A stretch of DNA of 64,000 nucleotides from JBDTSW01 sp963799815. GTDB taxonomy: Bacteria > Actinomycetota > Thermoleophilia > Solirubrobacterales > 70-9. Shown here one piece after another: positions 43,793 to 52,607 of this stretch; within the stretch, counting starts at the first letter, position 1, and each line of letters begins with the position of its first letter. A program made the translations under genes and the position numbers. The stretch spans positions 186,001-250,000 of the forward strand of contig CAWCYG010000005.1 in the NCBI GenBank assembly GCA_963799815.1. The letters are read 5' to 3'. The notes under the pieces were generated by a model that saw only the letters and a program-made list of their open reading frames with translations, was not told the origin of the DNA and did not search any database.

Positions 43793-45370
43793 TTGAGGAG
43801 TACCCGGAAACTGGTGGCGGCCGGAGCCGCTGCGGCACTGGCGCTTGGGCTCGCGGCCTGCGGCGAGGACGAGGGAGGGAGCAGCTCCAGCGGCGAGGAA
43901 GGGACCCTGATCCACGGGACGACCGACCAGCCGGTCTCCTATGACCCCGCCGGGTCCTACGACCTGCCGTCGTACAACGTCATCTTCAACGTGTACCAGA
44001 ACCTGATGCAGGTTCCGCCTGGCGGCAGCCAGCCCGAGCCCGAGGCGGCCGAGTCTTGCGAGTTCACCGACGACAAGGCGACGGTCTACGAGTGCACGCT
44101 GCAGAGCGGCCTCAAGTTCTCCGACGGCTCCGACCTCACATCAGAGGACGTGAAGGCGTCGTTCGACCGCAACCTGAAGATCGCCGATCCGCAGGGAGCC
44201 TCCTCGCTCTATCTGAACCTGAAGGACATCGAGACGCCCGATGACCAGACGGTGATCTTCAACCTGAAGGCATCAGACGCCACCTGGCCGTTCCTATTGA
44301 CGACGGGCGGCGCGGCGATCGCTCCCGCCGAGTACCCGGCCGACAAGGTGCAGGACAGCGCCGAGGTCATCGGCTCCGGCCGGTACACGGTCGAGGAGTA
44401 CGAGCCCGGCCAGCAGACCGTGCTGACGGCGAACCCCGAGTACACGGGCGACGATCCCGCCCAAGTCGACACGGTGATCATCCAGTACTACGACAAGTCG
44501 TCGACGCTGAAGCAGGCCGTCGAGCAGGGCGAGGTCCAGCTCGCCTACCGCTCGCTCAGCCCGACCGACATCGACGACCTCGAGGGCGCCGAGGGAATCA
44601 CCGTTGAGGAAGGGGCCGGCGGCGAGATCCGCTACCTCAACTTCAACATCGACCTCCAGGAGGGCAGCGACGAGGAGAAGCTCGCGGTGCGCCAGGCGGT
44701 CGCCCAGGTGATCGATCGCGAGTCGATCGCAAGCAACGTCTACAACGACACCGCGGTGCCGCTTTATTCGATGGTTCCGTCCGGCCTCGATTTCCACACC
44801 GAGGCTTTCGCCGATGAGTACGGCGAGGCGCCCGACGTGGACGCCGCCACACAGACCCTCGAGGACGCCGGCGTCGACACTCCGGTGCCGCTGGAGATCT
44901 GGTGGACCCCAACGCACTACGGCCCCTCGTCCGGCGACGAGTACGCGGAGATCAAGCGCCAGCTCGACGAGAGCGGGCTCTTCGACGTGACGCTCGAGTC
45001 GACGGAGTGGAACCAGTACTCCGAGGCGGCGTTCACCGACAAGTACCCCGTCTACCAGCTGGGCTGGTTCCCGGACTATCCGGACGCGGACAACTACACG
45101 AGCTCCTTCTACTCGAAGGACAGCTTCCTCAACATCCACTACGAGAACCCGGAGATGGAGAAGCTGCTCGCGACCGAGAAGGCGGAGACCGACGAGGCGG
45201 CACGGGAGGACGCGTTCGCGCAGATCCAGCAGATCGGCGCCGAGGACGCTCCGACCATCCCGTACATCGAGCTCAACCAGGTGGCGGTTACGCAGGAAGG
45301 CGTCGAGGGCGCCGCGGAGACCCTCGATCCCTCCTACATCTTCCGCTACTGGCTGATCTCGACGAGCTAG
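43793..45370 (+). CDS. Peptide ABC transporter substrate-binding lipoprotein (SBP_bac_5), second system
   Basis: 525 residues. Signal peptide STRKLVAAGAAAALALGLAA, with lipobox LAAC, makes it a lipoprotein. The domain shows KFSDGSDLTSEDVKASFDRN, GSGRYTVEEYEPGQQTVLTA and EIRYLNFNIDLQEGSDEEKL. It binds a peptide, nickel chelate or similar solute; substrate not assignable. The start is TTG 43793 with GAGGAGGT 7 bases upstream. First gene of an A-B-C-D-F operon. Confidence 0.92.
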   Translation: MRSTRKLVAAGAAAALALGLAACGEDEGGSSSSGEEGTLIHGTTDQPVSYDPAGSYDLPSYNVIFNVYQNLMQVPPGGSQPEPEAAESCEFTDDKATVYECTLQSGLKFSDGSDLTSEDVKASFDRNLKIADPQGASSLYLNLKDIETPDDQTVIFNLKASDATWPFLLTTGGAAIAPAEYPADKVQDSAEVIGSGRYTVEEYEPGQQTVLTANPEYTGDDPAQVDTVIIQYYDKSSTLKQAVEQGEVQLAYRSLSPTDIDDLEGAEGITVEEGAGGEIRYLNFNIDLQEGSDEEKLAVRQAVAQVIDRESIASNVYNDTAVPLYSMVPSGLDFHTEAFADEYGEAPDVDAATQTLEDAGVDTPVPLEIWWTPTHYGPSSGDEYAEIKRQLDESGLFDVTLESTEWNQYSEAAFTDKYPVYQLGWFPDYPDADNYTSSFYSKDSFLNIHYENPEMEKLLATEKAETDEAAREDAFAQIQQIGAEDAPTIPYIELNQVAVTQEGVEGAAETLDPSYIFRYWLISTS

Positions 45371-45383
45371 ACGGAATGACGCA

Positions 45384-45421
45384 GCATCGGCCGTGGGGGC
45401 CATCGCCCTCGCGGCCGATGC
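45384..45421 (+). terminator. Hairpin between second binding-protein gene and its permease
   Basis: GCATCGGCCG pairs perfectly with CGGCCGATGC around an 18-base loop that can itself pair (GGGC/GCCC). No T-run. It has the same position and probable role as the 37881 hairpin in the first operon. Confidence 0.65.
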
Positions 45422-45443
45422 GACGTCGCCTGGGTGAGGGAGC

Positions 45444-46472
45444 TTGAGCCGGGGCGGAACATCGCTGCGGGCCTACGTGCTGACGCGGATTGCGCTGGCG
45501 ATCCCGACGGTGCTGATCCTGCTCACGCTCGTGTTCCTTTTGATGCGGGTCGCACCTGGCGATCCGATCACCGCTGCCCTCGGCGGCCGGATCTCGGCCG
45601 AGGAGCTCGAGCAACGTCAGGCCGCCGCCGGACTCGACAAGCCCCTGTCCGAGCAGTACATCGAATACCTCGGCGACGCCTTCACGCTTGACCTGGGCAC
45701 GACCATCAACGATGACCGCGAGGTGACCTCGATCATCGTCGAGAACGGGTCGGCCACGCTCGAGCTCACCCTCGCCGCGTTCGCGGTCGCGCTCGCGGTC
45801 GGGATCCCCATCGGCCTCCTGGCCGGGCGCTACCGCGACACGTGGATCGATATCAGCGGGCGCATGTTCGGGATCGTCGTCTACGCCGCGCCGGTCTTCT
45901 TCACCGGCTTTCTGGCGCAGCTTCTGTTCGCGGGCGAGCTCGGGTGGCTGCCGAGCTCGGGACGCGCGAGCCCGATCGTCGAGTTCGAGCTCGACAAGAT
46001 CAGCTACTTCTACCTGATCGACACCATCATCGCCGGGGACCCCTCGGCCTTCTGGGACGTGCTCTCCCACCTCATCCTTCCGGCCGTCACCCTCGGCCTG
46101 TTGGTGAGCGGCGTGCTGATCCGCCTCGTGCGGGTGAACCTGCTCCAGACCATGAAGGGCGACTACGTGGAGTCCGCTCGTGCCCGCGGTGTGAGCGAGC
46201 GCCGCGTGGTCATGAACCACGCCTTTCGCAACGCCCTCGTCCCCGTGGTCACGGTCGCCGGCCTGCAGTTTGCGATCCTGCTGGGCGGGGCGATCCTGAC
46301 GGAGCAGACCTTCAACTGGCCGGGGATCGGGGCCGAACTGGTCCGCTACCTGAACGAGCGCGACTACATCGCCGTGCAGGGAATCATCACCATTTTTGCG
46401 CTCGCGGTAGTGGTCATCTCCCTGATCATCGACCTCGTCAACGCCTTCGTCGACCCGAGGGTGCGCTACTGA
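45444..46472 (+). CDS. Peptide ABC transporter permease, DppB type, second system
   Basis: 342 residues. LRAYVLTRIALAIPTVLILL opens the protein; VFLLMRVAPGDP is the DppB hallmark; the EAA loop is DYVESARARGVSERRVVMNH; GGAILTEQTFNWPGIGAELV and NAFVDPRVRY close it. Start TTG 45444 preceded by GAGGGAGC. Twenty bases precede the next gene. Confidence 0.92.
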   Translation: MSRGGTSLRAYVLTRIALAIPTVLILLTLVFLLMRVAPGDPITAALGGRISAEELEQRQAAAGLDKPLSEQYIEYLGDAFTLDLGTTINDDREVTSIIVENGSATLELTLAAFAVALAVGIPIGLLAGRYRDTWIDISGRMFGIVVYAAPVFFTGFLAQLLFAGELGWLPSSGRASPIVEFELDKISYFYLIDTIIAGDPSAFWDVLSHLILPAVTLGLLVSGVLIRLVRVNLLQTMKGDYVESARARGVSERRVVMNHAFRNALVPVVTVAGLQFAILLGGAILTEQTFNWPGIGAELVRYLNERDYIAVQGIITIFALAVVVISLIIDLVNAFVDPRVRY

Positions 46473-46491
46473 TGGCACGGGGACGCCACTG

Positions 46492-47481
46492 ATGCGCGGG
46501 CCACGCTGGCTGCGACAGGCGCGCCAGGCACAGGGCATGCCGCGCTGGATCCTGCTGACCGGGGTCGGGCTCGTGCTCTTCTTCGTCATCCTGGCGATCT
46601 TCGCCCCCCTGATCGCGCCATACGGGTTCGACCAGGCGGCCGCCGACGGCGTGCGGTTTCCGAAGCAGCACGCGCCCGACGGCGCGCATCTGTTCGGGAC
46701 CACGGTGCAGTCCACCGACGTGCTCTCCAGGGTGGTCTGGGGCTCGCGCACGGCGATCGAGGTCGTGGTCCTTGCGGTCACCTTCTCGCTCGTGATCGGG
46801 GTGCCGCTCGGCCTCATCTCCGGCTACCTCGGTGGGCGGCTCGACCGCGTCCTCGTGCTGATCACCGACGCCCTGTTCGCGTTTCCCTATCTCCTGCTCG
46901 CGATCGTGATCGCGTTCCTGCTCTCGGACACGTTCGGCCAGGGCGTGTTCACAGCCGCGATCGCGATCACCGCGGTCTACATCCCCCAGTACTTCCGTGT
47001 CGTCCGCAATCACGTGATCAGCGTCCGCGAGGAGTCCTATGTGGAGGCCGCGCGGGCGCTCGGGGCGCCACGGCGCACAATCATCCGCAAGTACGTGCTC
47101 TCGAACGTGATCCAGAACGTGCCGCCGATCGCCACCTTGAACGCCGCCGACGCAATCCTCACTCTGGCCGCTCTGGGCTTCCTCGGCTACGGCATTCAGC
47201 CGACCGAAGCTGCCGAGTGGGGGTACGACCTCCAGCGCGCGATCGACGACGCGGGCGCCGGCATCTGGTGGACCGGCCTTTTCCCGGGCATGGCGATTGT
47301 GCTGCTCGTGACGGGCTTCACGCTCGTCGGCGAGGGGCTCAACGACGTCCTCAACCCGCTGATACGCACGCGGCGCATCAAGCGCCCAGAGATCCCCGCA
47401 GCGGTAGCCGCGCCGCTCCCGCGCCCTGCCCCCGAAGGCACCGGCGGTGCCGGGTCGAGCTCGGAGGTTCGCCGTGAATGA
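46492..47481 (+). CDS. Peptide ABC transporter permease, DppC type, second system
   Basis: 329 residues. Signature GAHLFGTTVQSTDVLSRVVW, EAA loop ESYVEAARALGAPRRTIIRK, and TGFTLVGEGLNDVLNPLIRT near the end. A proline-rich cytosolic tail of about 35 residues follows. Overlaps the next ATPase start by 8 bases. Confidence 0.92.
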   Translation: MRGPRWLRQARQAQGMPRWILLTGVGLVLFFVILAIFAPLIAPYGFDQAAADGVRFPKQHAPDGAHLFGTTVQSTDVLSRVVWGSRTAIEVVVLAVTFSLVIGVPLGLISGYLGGRLDRVLVLITDALFAFPYLLLAIVIAFLLSDTFGQGVFTAAIAITAVYIPQYFRVVRNHVISVREESYVEAARALGAPRRTIIRKYVLSNVIQNVPPIATLNAADAILTLAALGFLGYGIQPTEAAEWGYDLQRAIDDAGAGIWWTGLFPGMAIVLLVTGFTLVGEGLNDVLNPLIRTRRIKRPEIPAAVAAPLPRPAPEGTGGAGSSSEVRRE

Positions 47482-48500
47482 GCCAATCCTCTCTGTGAGC
47501 GACCTGCGAGTCTGGTACGGGACCGAGGGTGTCCCGGTTCGAGCGGTGGATGGCGTCTCCTTCGAGCTCCGCGAAGGCGAGACGCTCGGGCTCGTGGGCG
47601 AGTCCGGCTGCGGCAAATCGACGCTCGGCCGCGGCGTCCTGGGGCTGCTGCCCGAGAGCGCCGCGACCACGGGCGAGGTTCGCTATCGCGATCACAACCT
47701 GCTCGACATCGACGCCAAGGAGATGCACGAGATGCGCGGGCCCGAGCTGGGGCTGATCTTCCAGGAGCCGATGACCCGCCTGGACCCGTTGCTCTCGATC
47801 CAAGACCACTTCTTCGAAACGCTGAAGGCCCACGAGCCCGAGCTCGACTCGGACGAGATGCGCCGGCGCTCACTCGAGGTCGCTATCGGGGATGGGCATC
47901 CCGCCCACCCGCTTCAAGCAGTACCCGCACGAGTTCTCGGGAGGCATGCGTCAGCGGATCATGATCGCCCTGGCGCTGGTGCTGCGCCCGAAGGTGGTAG
48001 TGGCCGACGAGCCGACAACGGCGCTCGACGTGATCGTCGAAGCGCAGATCCTCGGAATCCTGGCCGACCTGCGGCGCAATTTCGACACCGCCCTGCTGCT
48101 CATCACCCACAACCTCGGGATCGTGGCCGAGGCCTGCGACCGAGTGGCCGTGATGTACGCCGGCAGGATCGCCGAGGAGGGCAACGCCAAGCGGGTCTTC
48201 ACCGATCCGGCCCACCCGTACACCCGGGAGCTGTTGCGCTCGACGATCTCGCTGCGCACCACAGGCCTCCACTACATCCCGGGAGCACCACCGGACCTCT
48301 CCGATCCGCCGCCCGCGTGCCGCTTTCACCCGCGCTGCCCGAACGCGATGAAGGTCTGCGCCGAGAAGCATCCGATCGAGGTCCGGCTCGAGAGCGGACA
48401 GCGGGTGGAGTGTTGGCTGCACGGGCCGGAGGACGAAATCCCCGACGGTGGCACCAAGCCGCTCGAACGCGAGGAGATCGCGCTCGCGGAGGAGGCGTGA
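47474..48500 (+). CDS. Peptide ABC transporter ATPase, DppD type, second system, frameshifted
   Basis: About 341 residues when corrected. N-terminal half: LSVSDLRVWYGTEGVPVRAV, Walker A GLVGESGCGKSTLGRGVLGL, Q-loop IFQEPMTRLDPLL. After RRRSLEV an extra base within 47879-47891 shifts the frame. The second half resumes at GMGIPPTRFKQYPHEFSGGM with the signature, Walker B VVADEPTTALDVIVEAQILG, ITHNLGIVAEACDRVAVMYA and the Cys-rich CRFHPRCPNAMKVCAEKHP tail. Start GTG 47474. Confidence 0.9.
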
Positions 48501-48501
48501 G

Positions 48502-49846
48502 ATGAGTACCACCGAGACTGCGGAACCCGCCGCGAAGACTGAGCCACTACTCGAGGTCGGCGGCCTCTATACGCACTACTCGCTGCGGGGGTCGTTCGTG
48601 GATCGGCTGCGCGGCCGCGAGGCCGGCTCTGTCAAAGCCGTCGACGGTGTCGACTTCAGCCTGGAGCGGGGCGAGGTGCTCGGCATCGTGGGCGAGTCAG
48701 GCTCGGGCAAGACCACTCTCGGGCGGACCCTGCTCGGCCTCGTACAGGCGAGCAAAGGCTCGATCCGGCTGGACGGGGACGAGCTCGTCGGCCTCAGCGA
48801 GACGGACTTTCGCGACCTGCGCAAACGTCTGCAGATCGTCTTCCAGGACCCCCACGCATCGCTCAACCCGGCGCTCACCATCGGTGCCTCCGTGGGCGAT
48901 CCGCTGCGCTTTCACGGGCTTGCCGAGGACGAGGAGGAGATCCACCGCCGGGTTGTAGGTGCCCTCGAGCGGGTGGGTCTCGCGCCGGCCGAGCAGTTCA
49001 TGGACAAGCAGCTTGGCGACCTCTCGGGCGGTCAGAAGCAGCGTGCCGTGCTGGCGCGGGCGATCATCCTCGGCCCCGAGCTCCTGATCGCCGATGAGCC
49101 TGTCTCGATGCTCGACATGAGCGTGCGGGCGAAGATCCTCGAGCTGATGCTCGAGCTGAAGGAGGAGCTCGGCCTCACCTACATCTACATCACCCACGAC
49201 CTCGCGACCGCCAAGTTCTTCTGCGACCGCATCGCGATCATGTACCTGGGCAAGATCGTCGAGATCGGGCCCTCGGCCGAGATCTACGACGACCCGAAGC
49301 ATCCCTACACGCAGGCGCTCCTGCGCGCCATTCCCGAGCCCGATCCGACCCGATCGATCCCACGCGACCTCCCCCGGGGTGAGGTGCCCGACGCGGTCGT
49401 GCCACCCCTCGGCTGCCCGTTTCACCCGCGGTGCGCCAAGGCCTTCGAGGTGTGCGGGTGGGAGATCACGGGACCTGCGCACGATGCTCGAGGCCCATTG
49501 GACGAAGCTCGAGGAGGACGAGTACGAGGCCGAGCAGGAGCTCTTCGGTGACCTCGACTCCCTCGACGACCCCGCCACCGAGGCCGTGATCACGCCGGCC
49601 GAGGGAGGCGCCGAGGAGGTGATGGCGGTGCTCGAGCGTATTCGCGACGAGGGTCCCGACGACCCGTTCTGGCGCGGCATCGCCGAGATCGGCAGCGACG
49701 GTAACACCGTGACCGTTCGCTTTCACGAGGGGCGGGTACCCCGCAATCTGCCCGCTGGCAACGCGCGCGTGCTCTGCCACCTCCACGACGAAGAGGCGCT
49801 CGAGGCCGCAGAGCGGCTGCGGACGAACGCGCCCGAGAACGGCTAG
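48502..49846 (+). CDS. Peptide ABC transporter ATPase, DppF type, with acidic C-terminal extension, frameshifted
   Basis: About 447 residues when corrected. LGIVGESGSGKTTLGRTLLG, IVFQDPHASLNPALTIG, LSGGQKQRAVLARAIILGPE, LLIADEPVSMLDMSVRAKIL and CPFHPRCAKAFEVCGWE. At CGWEIT a G run (49470-49472) holds one extra base; the corrected frame continues DLRTMLEAHWTKLEEDEYEA and about 110 further residues, an acidic domain rich in Glu and Asp seen in some actinobacterial DppF proteins. AGGAGG precedes the ATG. Confidence 0.9.
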
Positions 49847-49885
49847 AACCCCGATCTCAGCCGTCGGGGATTTCCTCGAGATGTA

Positions 49886-49913
49886 TTAGGCTGCCCTAAT
49901 TAGGCACGCCTAA
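49886..49913 (+). promoter_or_regulatory. Tandem DtxR/IdeR-type iron boxes
   Basis: Two 14-bp palindromes of the form TTAGG-N4-CCTAA stand back to back with no spacer (49886-49899 and 49900-49913), 30 bases before the start of the iron-uptake operon. The half-site TTAGG and its spacing fit the DtxR/IdeR consensus (TTAGGTTAGGCTAACCTAA). In iron-replete cells the regulator would be expected to bind both and repress the operon. Confidence 0.85.
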
Positions 49914-49942
49914 GTACATTTCACGAATATGGGAGGCCACCC

Positions 49943-51070
49943 TTGGCTCGAGGCGGAAGGATTGATGGAAAGGGCGCGCGCACCGGCGGCGCTGGACGGC
50001 GGCGGCTTGCGATGGCGCTGAGCGCGGTGGCGCTCGGCGTCGCCGGGTGCGGAGACGACAATGAGAGCAGCGAGAGCGAGTCGTCCGGCGAGGCCAGCGC
50101 CGACCTGACGGCCGTCGAGAGCTACCTGACCGACCACTCGGCGGATCTCGCCGCCCAGACGGAGAAGCTGAAGGCCCTCGGCGCGGAGTACTACGAGCTC
50201 GCGGAGTCGGTCGACTTCGACTACGAGGTGCTGCTCTCCGAGCACGGCGACGAGGTCGAGCGGATCATGACCGAGTCGAAGGCGGCGTTCGAGATCGCCA
50301 ACCCGGCCTATGAGGAGATGGAGGGTGTGGTCGCCGGCGTTCCCAGGCTGGCCCAGTACGACGTCGACATCGACGCCGGGTCCGACGCGTCGGATCCCGA
50401 GAGCGCCGTGTCGTTCTCACTCGAGCTGCCAAACGGCGAGACGCTGGAGCAGCCGGGCAACGCCTTCTTCGTCACCGAAACCGCGATCTACGGGACAAAC
50501 CCGGACTTCACCGCGGACGTAAAGCAGGACATCGACGGCGACGGCAAGGAGGAGTTCGGAGAGGGCGTGCCCGACGCCGACATCTTCGCGGCGATGACCG
50601 AGAAGTTCGACGAGCTGGCCGACGACCTCGACGCCGACGCGAACGAGTTCGAGGCGACGCCCTCCGACGCGCTGACGGCGGTCACCGTCATGACCCCAAC
50701 GATGAGCGAGTACTTCGAGGCCTGGAAGAACTCCCGGTTCATCGCCGAGGAGGACGCGACCGAGCTCGGCTTCGTGGCTGCTTCAAGGCTCTCCGACATC
50801 GCCGACATCCTCGAGGGGATCCAGTTCACCTACGACGAGATCGAGCCGGTGATCGCCGAGGAGGATCCCGCTCAGGCAGAGCAGACCGGCAAGGCCCTGG
50901 ATGACCTGCTGGCCTACGTCGAGGAGCTGCGGGATCGCGAGGAGGCCGGCAAGCAGTACACCGCCGAGCAGGCCGACACGCTTGGCTCCGAGGCCCAGCG
51001 CCAGGCCGAGGCGATCGCCGGACAGGTAACCCAATCCGCGCAGCGGCTCGGAATCGAGTTGCAGACCTAG
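49943..51070 (+). CDS. EfeO-like (imelysin-type) iron-uptake lipoprotein
   Basis: 375 residues. A basic N-terminus and hydrophobic stretch (LAMALSAVALGVAGC) end in a lipobox-type VAGC, so the protein is anchored outside the membrane. The mature part is helical, and MTPTMSEYFEAWKNSRFIAE with FVAASRLSDIADILEGIQFT resembles EfeO/imelysin C-terminal regions. An EF-hand-like loop DIDGDGKEEFGE sits in the middle. It would hand iron to the FTR1 permease encoded two genes later. TTG 49943 has GGGAGG 6 bases upstream. Confidence 0.78.
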   Translation: MARGGRIDGKGARTGGAGRRRLAMALSAVALGVAGCGDDNESSESESSGEASADLTAVESYLTDHSADLAAQTEKLKALGAEYYELAESVDFDYEVLLSEHGDEVERIMTESKAAFEIANPAYEEMEGVVAGVPRLAQYDVDIDAGSDASDPESAVSFSLELPNGETLEQPGNAFFVTETAIYGTNPDFTADVKQDIDGDGKEEFGEGVPDADIFAAMTEKFDELADDLDADANEFEATPSDALTAVTVMTPTMSEYFEAWKNSRFIAEEDATELGFVAASRLSDIADILEGIQFTYDEIEPVIAEEDPAQAEQTGKALDDLLAYVEELRDREEAGKQYTAEQADTLGSEAQRQAEAIAGQVTQSAQRLGIELQT

Positions 51071-51074
51071 GCCC

Positions 51075-52607
51075 ATGGCGGGACTGCGGCGAAATCGAAA
51101 GCGCTGGGCCATCGGCCTGGCTACCGCTTTCGCCGCGCTCGTCGTTCCCATGCCCGCCGCGGCGGCCGAGCCGCCGCCGTGGAAGGCCGCCGAGCAGGTG
51201 CGCTCGGCGCTCTTCGATGCACAGACGGCTCTGCTGCTCGACGAATCGCCGGCTGAGTCGGTGGGGATGGCGCGCGAGGCGTTCGACTCCTCGCTCGCGT
51301 CTGAGATTGGGGCCGAGGATCCAGAGGCGATGCGCTCGGCCCGAGCGGCGCTCGCGACGGCCCGGCGAGCGTTAGTCGCGGGCGACGAGACGACTCTCGC
51401 CGCTGCGCGCGGCAAGCTGATCGCCGCCATCCGGCGCGGTGCGTACGCGGTCACGCTCGAGGCTGTGCGGCGCGGCGACGTCGAGACCGCCCGCCGATGG
51501 CTGCTCGTGCGCGACTTCCGCGAGGCGACGCGCTTTACCCGACCGGGCATCGACGCGACGGCGGCGCTCGACGCCCTGGAACAACAGGAGAGCTCTCCCA
51601 GCGAAGCCGCGATCCAGGTGAAGAAGGACCTCCTCGACGCCTACCAGGCACGGCTCGCCGATTACCTCGCCGAGGCCGAGCGCGAGGCGAGCGACGACTA
51701 TGGTCCGGCGCTCGCGGAGTCGGCCGCGCTCGTGCGCGGCTACTGGCTGATCCTCGACGTGGAGTACGCGAAGCTGCGCGGCGCCGCGGAACGTCGTCAG
51801 GCCGATCGCGCCTTCGCCGAGCTCGAGCGCACCGCGACCGCCGGCGACGCACAGGGTTTTGCCGCGGCCACGCGTGAGGTGCGCGAGCGGCTCGACGGGT
51901 TCACGGCCGCCCCCTTCACGCCCGAGGAGCAGGCGCGCCGCGCGGCGCAGCTCACCCGGTTCCTCGAGCTCGTGCCGGTGGAATGGGACCACGGGACCGA
52001 GGACGGGCGCCTCACCGTGCCGTTCGAGATGCAGGAGATGCTCGCCTTCACCGACGGGGCGCAGGCGGCGCTCGACGACCTCGAGCCCGTGCTCGACGAG
52101 CGCGACCCCGCAGCGGTGACGAGCGTCGAGGAGGCCCTCAGCGAGCTGCGCGGGATCGCCACAGAGGCGAGCGAGGGCGGCGACGTGGTCTCTCAGGAGG
52201 AGGTCGACTCCATCGAGGCCGAGGCGTCGGCGACACTCGACGAGATCTTCCCGGCCGAGTGGAAGGAGTCGACCGACGAGGCTGATTTCGACCTCGTCGA
52301 CATCTCCCTCGATCAGATGGAGGCTGCCGTCTCGGCCAGCGAGTACGACCAGGCCGAGCAGGCGCGGCTCTCGGCCTACGCGTTCTTCGAGTTCGGCCCC
52401 GAGCCGAAGCTGCGGGCCTTCGACCCGCAGCTCGTTGCCGAGGTGGAGGGGCTCGTCTGGTACGGCGCCCGGGGCCTCGACGGGCTGGGCGAGCTGATCG
52501 CCGACAACGCGCCGGCGAGCGAGCTCCGCGCCACGCGGCTCGAGCTCGACGAGGCCCTCGAGGACGCCCGTGCAAAACCGGCGACGGCGCCAGCGATACG
52601 ACGGTGA
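51075..52607 (+). CDS. Large exported helical protein of the iron-uptake operon
   Basis: 510 residues, beginning with a Sec-type signal peptide (RRNRKRWAIGLATAFAALVV, then PMPAAAAEPPPW). The rest is almost entirely Ala/Glu/Arg-rich helix with no Cys and no membrane segment. It sits between the EfeO-like and FTR1 genes, 4 bases after the former, and its stop overlaps the FTR1 start (GTGA). In many FTR1 proteins a periplasmic helical domain is fused N-terminal to the permease; here it seems to be a separate gene. Iron-binding role is inferred from position only. Confidence 0.68.
   Translation: MAGLRRNRKRWAIGLATAFAALVVPMPAAAAEPPPWKAAEQVRSALFDAQTALLLDESPAESVGMAREAFDSSLASEIGAEDPEAMRSARAALATARRALVAGDETTLAAARGKLIAAIRRGAYAVTLEAVRRGDVETARRWLLVRDFREATRFTRPGIDATAALDALEQQESSPSEAAIQVKKDLLDAYQARLADYLAEAEREASDDYGPALAESAALVRGYWLILDVEYAKLRGAAERRQADRAFAELERTATAGDAQGFAAATREVRERLDGFTAAPFTPEEQARRAAQLTRFLELVPVEWDHGTEDGRLTVPFEMQEMLAFTDGAQAALDDLEPVLDERDPAAVTSVEEALSELRGIATEASEGGDVVSQEEVDSIEAEASATLDEIFPAEWKESTDEADFDLVDISLDQMEAAVSASEYDQAEQARLSAYAFFEFGPEPKLRAFDPQLVAEVEGLVWYGARGLDGLGELIADNAPASELRATRLELDEALEDARAKPATAPAIRR

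Noticed and set aside
11469..47891. Programmed +1 frameshifting at GTCG sites
   Set aside because: The affected genes are unrelated, family members elsewhere are unbroken, and the same pattern appears in the foreign mycobacterial block, so a technical cause is more likely.
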